Shown in pieces: positions 45,483 through 57,256 of a stretch of DNA of 64,000 nt; position 1 is the first letter of the stretch, and every line of letters starts with the position of its first letter. The DNA lies in NCBI RefSeq assembly GCF_000350225.1, contig NW_005179118.1, positions 1 through 64,000 of the forward strand, written 5' to 3'. Position numbers and translations under genes: made by a program. The notes below the pieces were generated by a model, which worked only from the letters and a program-made list of their open reading frames with translations, was not told where the DNA came from and made no database searches. Source of the DNA: Chondrus crispus (lineage: Eukaryota > Rhodophyta > Florideophyceae > Gigartinales > Gigartinaceae).

Positions 45483-47145
45483 GTTCCGGAGTGAGATCCC
45501 TACCTGTACTCGCTCGAAGTCTTTTCTCGTAGCGCGACACTAATTCCTCGGGTACGTGTGTGCGTGCTGTCCAAGTGGGTTGGTCGTAGTCCGCCCACTT
45601 GATGAGGAACTCCGTAGTTCCGTCCTCCATGGTTCGACGCCGGAGTAGTCGTTCGACGGCATACGGAGTACCCTCGGTGACCTTGTCGGCAAGGTCATCC
45701 GGGGTGGTCGTACTCGTCCGTGGTGCGTCCGTCGGTGGTGGCGCGTACACGCAGCGGTCTGCAGGGACGCGCTCAGTAGCGCCATCACGATCGATCGTGA
45801 TGGTGCGGCGGTCGTTCGCGAGGACGCCGTAGGGTCCGACTGCCGGGGATGCCAACTTATTCGACGTCTTCCCCCCAACGGTGGGGTTGAGGTATACATA
45901 TTCGCCGGGACGGAGTCGCGTGTTGATCCGCCGTATGCGCTTATCGATGTCGCGCTTGTAGCAGGCCTGCGTCCGATGCAGGCTCTCTTAAGCTTTCTGA
46001 ATGGTGGAGTCCAAGGTCTTGAGGAACTCGGCGCGTTGGTTTCCCCTATCGGAAGGGGGTGTCTCACCGTCGGCTCGTTGAAGAGAGAACTCCGGCGGTG
46101 GCCTACTGAGCACGAGCTCGAATGGCGTGGTGCGCGTGGTGCGATGAACGTGGGAGTTAAACGCGTACGTAAGCGGCCCTACGTACACGTCCCAGTCATC
46201 TTGATGCTCGCCTACGTAGTTTCGAAGCATTGCGGCGATCGTTCGGTTGTATCGCTCGACTTGTCCGTTAGTCTGCGGATGGTACGCCGACGTAAATAGG
46301 TTCGTAATCCCGAGAACCCGGCACGTGCTGTGGAAGAACTTGGAGTTGAACTGCGGTCCGTTATCCGACAGTAACGTGCGCGGGACGCCGTATTTAAATA
46401 CCCAGGCGTCACAGAACGCAACTGAGACGGTGTAGGCGGTAATCGTACGTAGTGCGACGACCTGCGTGAGCTTAGTAAAGCGATCGGTAATTACGAGCAG
46501 GAACCGTTTTCCTGCCTTCGCCTTGGGGAGCGGACCCAACATGTCGATGGTCAGGCTCTCGAGCGGCCGCGTTGCTGGGAACAACTTCAAACGGTTGAGG
46601 TGTTTCCGCAACTTAACCCGGTTCATCGCACAGGTCCGGCACCCTCGCACCGTCGCGGCGACGTCGGCGGCGAGATGGGGCCAGTAGTACTCGCGACGGA
46701 GCGCGAAGTACATGCGATTCTGGCCCGGGTGTCCCGCGATGGCCGGGTTGTGGCACAGTCGTAGCAATCGTGCGCGCAGCGTTCGAGGGACCACCACCTG
46801 TACGATATCAGGGTCGAAGGGGTGTCTCCGTTTGAGCACCCCCCCGTGGTCCTCGAAGAACGCGGAGTCCCGGGACTCAGACTGTCGTGCCAAAACGGTT
46901 TGGCAGAAGTCATCTACGAGTTGCTCTTCGGCGATCTCCTCTATCGTAAGAGGAGCCGGAAGGTCGTTTTGCGGAGGGGCGACCGCGGAGGCGAGCGCGC
47001 CAGCCTCGTGGTCTGCAGAGCGCTCGATGTCGGTGGCGTCGAACTCGTCATTCTCTTCCCAAAACGAAGTGGGTCCTTGGAGAGCGGGGGCTTCGTCGTC
47101 GCCCCTCGGCTCTTCGCGCGCTCGGGCGCGCGACCTTCTTCCTGA
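45460..47145 (-). pseudogene. pol: Element B pol, 3' part: integrase and chromodomain
   Basis: Begins right after the nested solo LTR. It has the acidic linker, HHCC zinc finger (HNPAIAGHPGQNRMY, CRTCA), DDE core (TIDMLGP, SDNGPQF, NGQVERYN) and, after a TAA at 45988-45990 replacing a Tyr codon, the GPY-like segment and chromodomain (YAVERLL, FLIKWADY). Integrase would insert the cDNA; the chromodomain would guide targeting. Confidence 0.9.
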
Positions 47146-47150
47146 GTTGG
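47146..47150. repeat. Target duplication of the nested solo LTR, left
   Basis: GTTGG, repeated at 48193-48197. Confidence 0.9.
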
Positions 47151-48192
47151 TGTAGTGCAATGCGCCTGTCGGGCAGAGACCGCGGTCCGATGGTCCAGCA
47201 AAAACAACAACAGCAACAAAAAGAAGATCTGCCGATGGCACAGCACTACGGAGTGTCTGACTCTCCCTTCTCCGTTTAAACGAGCTTGCGACTCGTAGTA
47301 GCTCGGATCCCTGATGGGGGGGGGCACAGAGAAATATCCCGGCCTGGGATCGGTGTGGTAGAGACTTGCGAAGAGAATTGCTCGACGAGTGTGGGGTGAG
47401 GCGCGTACGTAGATACCCCGATTCCACTGGGTTGTAAGGCCAATGCTCGTTGAGCTTCTTCGACACCTTGTAACGCGACAAGGCCTTCGACGGGGGCGTC
47501 GCAACGCAGCCCGACGGGATGGAATGAAAGTAGCAGCGCTACGTCAACCGTGCCGCCCGATGGCTCGAAACACCTACACCGGTTCGGTCGCAACCGACCC
47601 CGATGGTACCAACACTGGCTCGTAACACGACGGAGCCCTTCGAGGGAGACGTCGTTGCAACGGTCTCCGTCGGAAAATGGGTCACAGTAGCAGCGCTACG
47701 TCAATAGTGTCGCCCGACGGCAAAGACACGGTTCGGTCGCAACCGAGGCCGATGGCACCAACACAAGATAAGGGAAAAATAGGTAGAATTGGAGATAGAA
47801 AAGGATAGGGAAATAAAAGGAAGAGAAAAGGGAACCCCGAGCGATAGAGGATGCCGTAGGCTTAGGTAAAAGGGAGCGTCTTGGTAGAGACGGACTTCGA
47901 CGAAGGCGACATTCAACTCCGGCAACTCGGGTTACCTTTACTGACTTGGTCGTCAGAGGGCTAAGGTATATATCGCCCCGCCGGAGCCAGTACAGTAGCT
48001 CGCGGCGCTAGATCCTAGATCTAATCTAGTGTCAGCAAAATTAATGCCAACTAATTAACTAAATAAAATAAAATAATTAAAAATTAAAACTGTGCAATTA
48101 TTCACACGTGTGTCCCCCAACCCGGACTACTTTTCATATCCAAATATTTTCCTTTCTTTTCACCCCCCTTCTTAGGTGCGTATTGCACTACA
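47151..48192. mobile_element. Solo LTR nested in element B pol
   Basis: 1,042 bp starting TGTAGTGCAAT and ending ATTGCACTACA, a perfect 11-bp inverted repeat, flanked by GTTGG duplications. It interrupts pol between RNase H and integrase at a point where A is continuous. No coding capacity. An internal tandem duplication of about 130 bp (about 47489-47618 and 47641-47764) includes AGTAGCAGCGCTACGTCAA twice. An AT-rich stretch at 48045-48105 may hold promoter elements. Confidence 0.92.
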
Positions 48193-48197
48193 GTTGG
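48193..48197. repeat. Target duplication of the nested solo LTR, right
   Basis: GTTGG, identical to 47146-47150. Confidence 0.9.
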
Positions 48198-51100
48198 CTT
48201 GGTTCCGTGTCGTCGCGAAGACGTGCTCGACCTCGTGGTCGCGGCTCACGGCGCAAACGTGGTCCGCGAGCTCGTTCGATACGTCTTAAACGGTCGTGCC
48301 CGCGTCGAAGGTAGGAATATCGTCGTCCACCTCGACGGCGGGGCGAGGGTCGCTGGCGACTCTCAGCGACACGAGAGGTGAAAGGGCGTCGGGAACCTGG
48401 TGTACACGTCCGGGGCGGTACTGAATGGTGAAATCGTATTCAGCCAGACGTAACCGCCACCGGGTTAGTCTTCCGGAGCTCTCGGCGAGGGACATGAGCC
48501 ACCTCAACGCGTCGTGATCCGTTCGGACGGTGAACTTTGTTCTTTCGATATACGGCCGCAGTGTGCGGACGGCCCACACTACGGCGAAGCACTCGCGCTC
48601 CGTGGCGCTGTAGTTGCGCTCGCTGTCGTTCAGCGAGTACGACCAATACCCGACGGGACGCCAATCGTCTGGCTGGTCGTGCTCTTGGAGCAGCGTGCAC
48701 CCTAACTGATAGGCGCTCGCGTCGGTGTCGATCATGTACGGTCGGCCGTGTCGGGGCAGCGCGAGAATCGGCGGTTTGATCATCCGTTCCTTCAACGTCT
48801 CGAAGGCTTGCAGTTGGGCCTCCGTCGGGTCATCGAAGTTGGGGTCCGCGTCTTTGCGCGTCATCTTCGTTAATGGACGCGCAATTTTCGCGAACCCCCT
48901 GGCGAAGCGGCGGTAGACGTTGCACGCCCCGAGGAACGAGCGTACTTGCGTCAACGTCCTCGGGAACGTGAACGTCTTGAAGGCATCCGCCGCCGCTTCG
49001 GCGACACTCAGCTTACCGGGGGAGATGACGTGCCCCAGGTAGTGCACCTTCGGACGGAAGAAGCTGCACATCTTGAGCTTGAGGGAAATACCGGCGCTCC
49101 TCAACAAGCTCAAGACGGTGTCCAGGTGCGTTGCGTGTTCTGCGTGCGTACACGAGAACACAATGACGTCGTCGAGATACACGAGGCATATCTGCCACCT
49201 TACGCCGGATAAAATAATGTCCAATGCACGTTGGAAGGTAGCCGGTGCCCCCCTTCAACCCGAACGGCATGCGTAAATGGCGGAACGTACCCATATGCGT
49301 CGTGAAGGTAGTTTTATCCCTGTCTTCCGGCGCGACCGGGATCTGCCAGTAGCCGGAGTTGCAGTCCAACGTCGTAAACACGGCGGCATCCCCAAGCGAA
49401 TCAATGCAGTCATCCATGCGGGGCAGCGGATACGAATCCGCCGCCGTCTTGGCGTTGAGGCGGCGGTAATCAACGCAGAACCGAAGAGAGCCGTCTTTCT
49501 TCGGTACGAGCACCACCGGGGATGCCCACTCGGTGCTCGCGGGCTCGATGACGCCGGCGTTCAACATCTTGCTGACCTCCTTTGCGACCATTTCTCGCAT
49601 TGCGGGCCCCTTACGATAGGGCATCGAGCGTATCGGCTTCGTACCCAGTTCGAGGGCAATGCGGTGCTCCGTGGCTCGGATCGTTCCGAGTGCACCGCTC
49701 CACAGACTCGAGTGCTTACGGAGCATCTCGAGTACGTGGCCACGGAGCTTGTCATTCTCGATGTATGACAAGTCGATTTCTTTTTTCCAATCCATCGGCG
49801 GATTTTCGGGATCCTTTTTATGGGGGAGTACAGTACTCCCCGCCGTCGGTTGGCATAAAGGTGACCGTTCGTCCGGGTCGACTCTCCTGCCCCCGGCGGT
49901 TGTCTTATCGTCGGAGTTGGATCGACCAACTCTTACCTCCCCGACTTGATCGGTCAAGTCGGCCAGATGTAGCGCGTGCGCGATCCCCTCGGCGACCCTA
50001 CGTTCGGGCGTGAGGATCGCGAGGGGGTTGCGCTTCGCGTATCCCACGACGGTGTGCTTCGGAAGCCGCCTCTCTCGTTGCGAGAAATTTGCGACGATGA
50101 CGTCGAAGGTCTGGTTCGGCAGGACCTCGACGACGCCATTCGTCAGCCTCAATCCATGTCGATGTTGGAGTGAGGGCTTTGGCTCCAGGAAAACGAGGCC
50201 CCTCCCCGCGGTTGTCACGCGCACTCGGGCTTGCGACATCACTGGGATGGTAACCCAGCGGGCGATTCGGATCGCCTGCAGGGCCTCATCCCGTACATCC
50301 GGCCGGCTCGTTTGACGTCCGTGCCGCCTGGTAGGGGGAGTCGGCTCCCCCTTTCCGTCGACTATGGCTACGGAGCCACCTTGACGAAATTCGAGCTTCT
50401 GTCCGTCGACGTCTATGCTGCGCACGTGCGCATCGATGAACGCCGTACCCAACAGAACGGGAACAGCGAGCTGTTCGGCCACCACGAAAGGTATGCGGAA
50501 CGTCGTGTTCCGCAACCGGACCGCGAGGCGGACGACCGCCGTAAGTCAAAGTGGGTTGCTTTTCGCGCCCGCCAGTCGGGGTAATGGCGCATGCCGTATT
50601 ACGTAGCGGGTCCAGTCGGGAGGGAGGTCGGCTTTCCTCACTAAGTTGTACCCCGAGCACGTATCGACGGCGATCGTGTGAGGTTTGAACGCATTGCCTT
50701 CGGTGGCCACAGAGCCCAAGACGTTATATATTTTCGACGTCATTAGGTATACGATGCCGTCCACCACCTTAGGCGCGACCTTGTCCGCGAGATCGTTCCG
50801 CCAAGGTCGTCGCCTCCGGTTCAGGCCCCTCTTGCGTTTCCTTCTGCCCGAGTCGCCGGGCGTCCGCGGTTCAGTGACGCCCTCTCGGGTACTCGGTTCC
50901 GTACGAACCGGGCAATTTGTTAGCGGGTCTTGACTCACGGGAGTCAGGGGGTCGACCGGCTCTGGACGGTCTTCGTTGCCCCCTTCGCGTAGATTAAACA
51001 ACACCGGGACTTCGGGCGTCCCGGTGTGGGTCCCTTTTGACGTCGGGCTTACAGAAGCCTCGGCGTTCGCTCTCGCCTGTATCGGCGTTGCCGGAATCCC

Positions 51101-51237
51101 CATGCTCGTGTCCGGCGGCGGGGGATATATTATCGGCAAATAACCCCCGTGCCCATGGTGAACACGTGGGGTACGGTCTACTTCGAGGGGACAAGACGGT
51201 TCACGCCACCGCGTGTACGTAACCGTCTTTACCCTTT
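48198..51237 (-). pseudogene. pol: Element B pol, 5' part: protease, RT, RNase H
   Basis: Entered by -1 frameshift at 51235-51240. It opens with an RKRKRG-containing linker and a protease (DTCSGYN near 50645-50665, LLGTAFID). A TGA at 50546-50548 replaces CGA. RT has TLDCNSGYW and YLDDV, with one extra C near 49250 that shifts the frame. RNase H (DTDASAYQLG, TDHDALRW) follows, and a TAA at 48286-48288 replaces CGA just before the solo LTR. Confidence 0.9.
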
Positions 51238-51243
51238 TTTCGA
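51193..51243 (-). promoter_or_regulatory. -1 ribosomal frameshift site, gag/pol of element B
   Basis: TCG AAA AAA GGG TAA as in element A. The downstream stem is nine perfect pairs, AAGACGGTT with AACCGTCTT, enclosing CACGC/GCGTG. The G-U pair of A is A-U here, and the inner loop also differs without loss of pairing. Confidence 0.8.
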
Positions 51244-53791
51244 ACTACCCGTGCTATCGGAGCTAATTTCCTGGCTATCGGTAGCCAGGTCTTCGTCGGG
51301 TCCTTGGCCGCGTGGGTCGGGACGATTCCTCTACTGCGGCCGTGTGTCATTGGCGAGGTACTCGGGTACTTCTTGACCTTGAGCTGCGACGATCGGACGT
51401 CGCAGGATCTGAGGGACAGGGAGAACCGGTTCTCCTTCGTGACCCTCCTCAGGTAGAGGGTACGGATCCTCTACCCAATCTTGCAGGTACATGATTGCGT
51501 TCTGTACCTTCTGCGGTAACCGAGAACGGTCTCTTTCCCCTCTCCCTCCTTGACGGGGATACTTTGCGTCCGCCTGCCGGTAGTCGGGTCGATCCCGGCG
51601 ATCGACCTCGTTGCGACGATACCCGCCTCCACGTGGGGCGAAGCGTGCGCCCCCACCCGACCGATTCGGGAAACCTTGACGCGGGGGACGGCCCTCGCCG
51701 ACCGACTGCCGGAGGAGGTTACGCGCACCGGGGCGCGTCTCCATCTGGTAGCGGTAGTTCCTGTACGCCGTGAACATACGTTGTTCCGGCGACAGGAACG
51801 GGCAGGAGTACATGGCGTGTCCGTACGTTCGGCATAGCCAGCACACATACCCGCTGCCGTCCGTGGAGGCGAATGTCGCCGCGTGGCGCACCTCCTCATC
51901 GGTGAGGAGGGGCACGCGGGGTGCTTCGCCTCCTGCAGCTCGGTCCGAAATGTCGAGTTCTGCGACCCGGGGGTCCGTACCCCTTGCTCCTCTTGGAGTG
52001 GCGGCGAACGCGGTCGCGTAACTCGACTTTGTTCCGGTCGACATCGGTGAGAGAGGTCGGCTTCCCACCGGCAATGCCCCTTGCGTAATGAGGACAGGGT
52101 CGGCCTGCCACTCATCTTCCCCGACATGGAGGGTCGAGGCGGGCGAACTTGTTGCGGCGGACTTCGTAGTCCGGCCAGCCCTCCCTGCCTGTTTCGAATC
52201 CGGCGGAGGTAAACCGCGCCGAGCGCGGTAAGTGGTTCTTTCTGCCGTTGCGATACGGCGGATGGTCGGAAGATAGGTCTTCTGGCGGCTCGGCAGCCAT
52301 TGCACTGTCTTGGCAACTGCGGCACGGGTCGTAGGAGCGAGTCCCCGCACGAAGTAGTGCGCGAGGGACTGTTCGGAGAACACTGCCGTGCACCGGAACG
52401 CGGCCGTTTCGAGCCGGTCCGCGAACGTGCTCTCCGTTTCATGAGATTGCTGTCGCGCCGTCGCGACAGCGTCGTACGCTTCACCTAACACGTCGTCGGT
52501 TAGGTAGCGTTTCAAGAACTGGTTCACGAGCCCCGGCCAACTCACGTCGTCGTGTAATTGGCCGGCGCGGAGGCCACGCATCGTATAACTCGTATACAGG
52601 CGCTCCGCGTCGCGGTCGAAGAAGTGCGCGAGGACTCGTACCGCAACACCTTCGGTCAGGTGTTGCGAGTTGAAGGTTATCCTTCAAGAACGGCAGCAGC
52701 TCGATCGGGTCCGTACCGTCGAAGCTACGCATCGTGGGACGGATCCCGCGACAGCGTTGGACGTACTTCGCGATCCGTCCCGCGTCACCCGAGGTGACGA
52801 GCCTCGAGGTGTTATCCAAGCGGTACATACGATAGTCAGCGACGGCGCTGAACTCTTGGATCATCGTATGCACCGGCTCGAGCCCGGGCTCGGCGGGACC
52901 TATCGTGCCGAAGGAGGTAACCGGTAGCGTACGGACGTCTACCGGACCTGGGTGCTCGGCGTAACTCGCCGGCGGGTAGCCGCCCCAGCGGGGATCGACG
53001 GAGAACATCGGTTCTCTGGATCCGCGGGCGGCTCCTCCACGGTCCTGTTCGTCCGCGTACGATACGCAGCCCATTTGCCGCCTACTTCCGGGGATAGGCG
53101 GCAATGCTTCGGTCTCGGACGCGAGATTCGCGCCCATCGGAGGACGGTTTCCTTCCGCAGTCCGACTGGCGTCGGCGCCCGTCGGACGCCAACCTTCCGG
53201 AGCGACGGCGCTCGGAGGTACGACACCACCGGGCCCTCTCGTGGGGCCACCGGGCAGCCTTGCGGCCATGGTCCGTTCCATGTCACGAGCACGCTGTCGC
53301 GTAGCGTTGAGCTCGGCGGAGAGGTGCGCGAACGCACCCAACTGTTCTGCTGACGGGGACGGTCGATCGTCGGGACGTCTCGTCGAGGTCGGCCTCGTGG
53401 GGCGACCTTGCCCGTGCAGTACGGGCTGTGCGAGGCGTGAGTCTTCGACGAGCACCAGTCGCGAGTGTAACTCGTCGACTAGTGCTCAGAGATTCTCCAA
53501 GGACTGGCTGACTCGATCGAACCTCCCTTCACGTAGGGAGCGGAGCTCGTCCATACATCGCGAGTAGACGGCGTCCGTCACGTCTATCCGGAGTGAAGTA
53601 CGGACTTCCTCGATGTAGTCAGCTATGCGATCGAACATTGCAGCCGCTTGTCCTTCGGGGGACTCGGGCGACGATTCGCGGTCTCGGAGACCGGCGTCGC
53701 CGTCGCCGAACGGCGGTGATGGTGCTTGCATAGCGGCCGCCCTCGGATCCGCTGGTTCGGACCGGATCGAGGTGGCGTATTCTTGACTCAT
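51229..53791 (-). pseudogene. gag: Element B gag
   Basis: MSQEY start 76 nt from the LTR. Colinear with A gag, with capsid-like region, CCHC knuckle (CWLCRTYGHAMYSC, about 51803-51845) and an Arg/Gly-rich tail. Broken by TGA at 53486-53488 (CGA in A), an 8-nt deletion near 52680 between two TATCC repeats, and TAG at 51331-51333. The original stop is the TAA at 51229-51231 after the slip site. Confidence 0.88.
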
Positions 53792-53848
53792 CTCAAAGCG
53801 TACAGACGCGGAGGAAAAAGAAAGTCTTCTCCGAAAGATCTCGGGGTC

Positions 53849-53866
53849 TTCTAGGTCGGGAGACCA
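53849..53866 (-). other. Candidate primer binding site, element B
   Basis: TGGTCTCCCGACCTAGAA on the minus strand, one base from the 5' LTR, identical to element A. Confidence 0.6.
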
Positions 53867-53867
53867 C

Positions 53868-54498
53868 TGTAGCATAAACACCCCCAGCGGCGGAGGGGTG
53901 CTGCTAACAGTCCGACGGTGACCCTTGATCGGCGGAAGACGGGGGACTCCTCCTGCTCACAGAACCGGGCACGGGCCCGGTAGCAGTGTGGTAGAGCGGG
54001 TCGGGATAGGTCGCGCGCACGCACGAGCGGATCGACGCCTCGACGCCCCGGAGCAGCGCTGGGTGACGTACCAGCGCTGACGGGCGGAGGCGGATCCCGG
54101 CTCGCTCGCGTGTTGCGCAACCCGACCCGTGCCGGTCCCTAACTAAAAAGGCGTGCGAAGGTGTCGCCTAATTAGAGTCAGCTGGAGGGTTTTGCCGCGG
54201 TCGCGGATCGTGACCCCGCCACCTTCGTCCTCTCCCCGCCGGCGCCCTTCCTCCTATTTAATATACAAATCGAAGTTATCATACTATAGTACAGTATCGC
54301 GTTACTGTACCAGTGCGGGTCGTCCCGCACTGTAATACTGTCAGCCATCGGGCTGACAGCACACGTGTCGTACACGTGTGCTGGCGCACGCGCTGTAAGA
54401 TATGCGCGCACGCCCGCTGTAAGGTTCGTACCTTACAGCGAGATCTAGATCTAATTGCAAATCTAATGTATACAGTGGTCGTCGGCAATTATGCCACA
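53868..54498 (-). repeat. Element B right LTR (5' LTR)
   Basis: 631 bp, TGTAGCATAA to TTATGCCACA. The hairpin row lies at about 54289-54440. It is inserted into the ORF on its right: the first bases of the LTR supply that ORF's stop. Confidence 0.93.
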
Positions 54499-55972
54499 GG
54501 GGATTCGTCTGCTGGCGCCTCACTCGGGGCCCCACCGGCCGCCACCGAGGGGGTCTGTGTCCCCGTCGCGGTCATCTCGCTGACGGAGAAGACGGCAGGG
54601 CCCGGCACCGATCCGGTAGCCACCGCAGGGAGGTTGTCCCCCGCAGGCTCGACAGTAGGAGCCTCGCGAGGGGCCCCCACCGGGGCGGGGTCCGCTACCG
54701 GCACTTCCATGACCGGCGTCTCCGTGGCCGGCGCTGTCGCGATCACAGGCGGAGAATCTGCAGTGATCGCGTCGCCCATCGTGGGAGGCGTCGAGAGACC
54801 GACTGGAAGGCCCTCTCCAAGGGCGGTGGCCCCCGGCATCAGTAGGACCAACTCGGTTGACGCGGGCGGAGACCCGACGGACGGTCCGGCGGGGGGTCCG
54901 GCGGAAGCAACCGCGGCGCCCCACCCGTCACCAGAGGCGATGACCGCCCCGTACGACGGCGACCCGTCGTGGGGCAGAGGGTCGTACGAGCTGTCGGCCT
55001 CCGCCGACGTGCCATCCCAATGCGGCATCCGCAGGGAGCAGCCGCGGGCCCAGCTGTACCACACGAAGTCGCCGCGCTCCCGGAGGGACCAGTCCAACCG
55101 TTCGGAAAATCGAGGATGGCCTCCGCGCCAACCGGGTCGAACGACGTCCCCTCGAGGATGGCGGCCACCCCGACCGATCGGATGAGCTGCAGAAGTCCCG
55201 CCGACAAACTGAAGAGAGAGCCTCGCTCGCCGGGTTCGTTCCCGGTCTGGCTCGCTGGGCGAGGGTCCGGACACTTGGTGAAGAACGGGAGGCCGTCCCG
55301 TGCGACGTGTAGGAAACACAGCAACGCCAGGACGGCCCACTCCGAGAGCAGGATGGCATCGATCAGTCGGCGCATCCCGGGCGTCGCCTCTCGCCCGAAG
55401 GAAGCGTCCGGCATCCACCGCGCTGCGGCATACGTCAGCACGCTGGGCGTGGGTACGCAAAGGTACTGCGGAGCTTCCAGATTGCTCCAACCGTTCGGTA
55501 AGGCTGGGTATAGCTGCCCCCGGGCCCCCGTGGGCACGGCGAAGAATTCCGTCGTGTGCCACATGTGGAAGTAGGCATCGGCGCGGCGACACCGCAGCCG
55601 GCTCTCCTTGGCGGAATTCTCGCCCCACCGCACACGGTTGGCCACGCTGTACCACCGGTCGAACGGGCGGGGGAATGCCACCAACTGCACGTGGGGCTTA
55701 GGATCCACGTCCGCGCCGAACCTCTCGAAGAGGTCGAACAACCGCGAATGGTACTGGTCCTCACCCGCACAGCGGATGTACAGGAGGTCCGAGCGGGAGT
55801 CCGCCATCACGCGGTGGGGCACGTAGACCCAGCGGGTCCTCCAAGCGGCCGGGCGGTTGTCTTGGCGGACTCCACCGCGAGGGGAGGGCGTGCGGATACC
55901 CCGCCGCCTGGGGATGGCCCCAAACCGAGCGGCATCGGGGAAGGCCGTCCCGATGTAAGCCTCGACGGACAT
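54499..55972 (-). pseudogene. Unassigned GC-rich ORF truncated by element B
   Basis: Starts at a possible ATG (MSVEAYIG) at 55972 and is open, with one frame change near 55110, up to the element B LTR. The first part has SDLLYIRCAGEDQY, PFDRWYSVANRVRWGEN, YLCVPTPSVLTYAAARW and LSEWAVLALLCFLHV. After the frame change come LDWSLRERGDFVWYSWARGC and an Ala/Pro/Thr-rich tail. The order and spacing of short matches (DLL, VPTPxxxxYAAAR, EWAV, DP then W-S-L) faintly recall the antisense ORF of A and B. It could be that protein from another element, or an ORF of element C, whose pol lies upstream on the same strand. Confidence 0.45.
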
Positions 55973-56579
55973 CGGCAGCTGCGCCTGTGAGGGGTTGCGA
56001 CCACCCCGGGGAATCCGGTGGTCTAACTCTGCCCCGGGTGCCAAACCCCGAACGGCACGAACACCCGTCCGGAGCCAGCCAGATGGCCGAGCCTCGGTCG
56101 CCGGGGCGTGGCTGCGTACGGGTCCGGCGGTGTCGGATGGTTATCCGCTCCGGCCGCCGCCTGCCCCGCGGCTACAACCCAGTTGGAGGACCGTCTCAGT
56201 ACGGTCGTCTCGCCGACGTGGGGAGCCGGGGCGGAGCGCAGAGGGCGCGGCAGGGGACCTTGGACGGCGGTAGGGCCGCGCAAGGGAAGGACCCCCGCGC
56301 CCGAAGCCCGCACCCACGGAGCTGCGATGCTCGTCGCGGGTCGATCCACGGGACCCGCCGCCAGCGCCGGGTGAAAGGTCGGTACCGGCGCGGCTGGCGC
56401 CGCAGGGAGCTGAGCCCGAGGGGGGCGACCCCGCTCGGATGATGGGTTATCCTTGCGGGGAGAGGACAGCAGGAGGGGGCGAGATTTGGAAGTGGAGGAA
56501 ATGGGGTGTGTGGTGTGGGGTGATGTGGGAGAGAAGGAGAGCGTGGGGGGCCCATTGCAGCGCCAGGGGATCCGACGCG
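55973..56579. other. GC-rich spacer, no supported gene
   Basis: Proline/arginine-rich frames on both strands, none with a recognisable domain. It may contain the outer part of the element C LTR. Confidence 0.3.
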
Positions 56580-57009
56580 GTTAAATACTAAAAACTCCAT
56601 GGGCTCCCCTATGGAGTTGGCCGTAGTCCGCCCGCGCCTCGGTGGTCGGCGCGAGCTTCTCCGTACGGACACCCTGCAGGCTGGTCATGTCAACCCCCAG
56701 CCGCGACGAGGACGTGTCGCGAAGTAAGGAAGGGGGTCTGTGGTACAATTCCACACCACGACCCCCGATGGGAGATGAGCACCGCCTGGACGGGCGGTTA
56801 CTACTGTAGCAATCGGGCACGCGCCCTCGGAAAGCGCAGTAGTACCTCCATGGCATACACGTGGCATAACCGTCGACGCCGGTCATGGCCACGGGCACAC
56901 GTGTGCGACCCGTCCGGTAAGTAATTAGCAATTAGTAGTTAATGGCACAAATTAGCCAATTTAGCACAGTAGCTGGTATACAGTAAGTAACAGCCACTGT
57001 AGCGGGACA
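56580..57009 (-). repeat. Candidate 3' LTR segment of element C
   Basis: The inner end CGGGACA at 57009 faces CCCACTTA (minus TAAGTGGG), the same polypurine-like motif seen beside the LTRs of A and B. The segment contains several hairpins (56730-56764, 56791-56808), a GCACACGTGTGC palindrome and a TATA-like TAGTATTTAA near 56582. The outer boundary and a matching second LTR were not found. Confidence 0.35.
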
Positions 57010-57256
57010 GGTGTCCTGGCGTCCCACTTAGGGGTTAAGACCGGAGGCACCTGCCCCGTTCCAGTAAACGGGGGCAGACTCGCCTCCCTTCCCTTTACGG
57101 CTAATTGCTATCCCGTTCCGGTTTCCCTTTTAGTCTCAGGCTTCTAACCCGTGACCGGCCGTCCGGATCTAACACCACCGACCGGCTGCGCGTCACCGGC
57201 CACGTGAGCCTTCCCTCTTTTCGATTCCTTCCGTACGGATTGCGTTCGCGCGTGGG
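57010..57256. other. Element C 3' non-coding region
   Basis: Between the pol stop and the candidate LTR; no frame called. Confidence 0.35.

Larger units (their letters stand above)
40055..54498 (-). mobile_element. Element B: second Ty3/gypsy chromovirus with antisense ORF
   Basis: 14.4 kb, same organisation as element A but clearly diverged: 5' LTR at right (53868-54498), gag, -1 site, PR-RT-RH-IN-chromodomain, convergent region, antisense ORF, 3' LTR at left. The left LTR lacks its outer 92 bp and no target duplication is seen. A solo LTR of another family is nested in pol. Disabling changes: gag TGA at 53486, an 8-nt deletion near 52680 and TAG at 51331; PR TGA at 50546; one extra base in RT near 49250; TAA at 48286; TAA at 45988; and a TGA in the antisense ORF. 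Confidence 0.93.

Noticed and set aside
54489..55655. Element B LTR as the real end of the ORF on its right
   Set aside because: The TAA is the LTR's own terminal sequence; the ORF is simply cut by the insertion.
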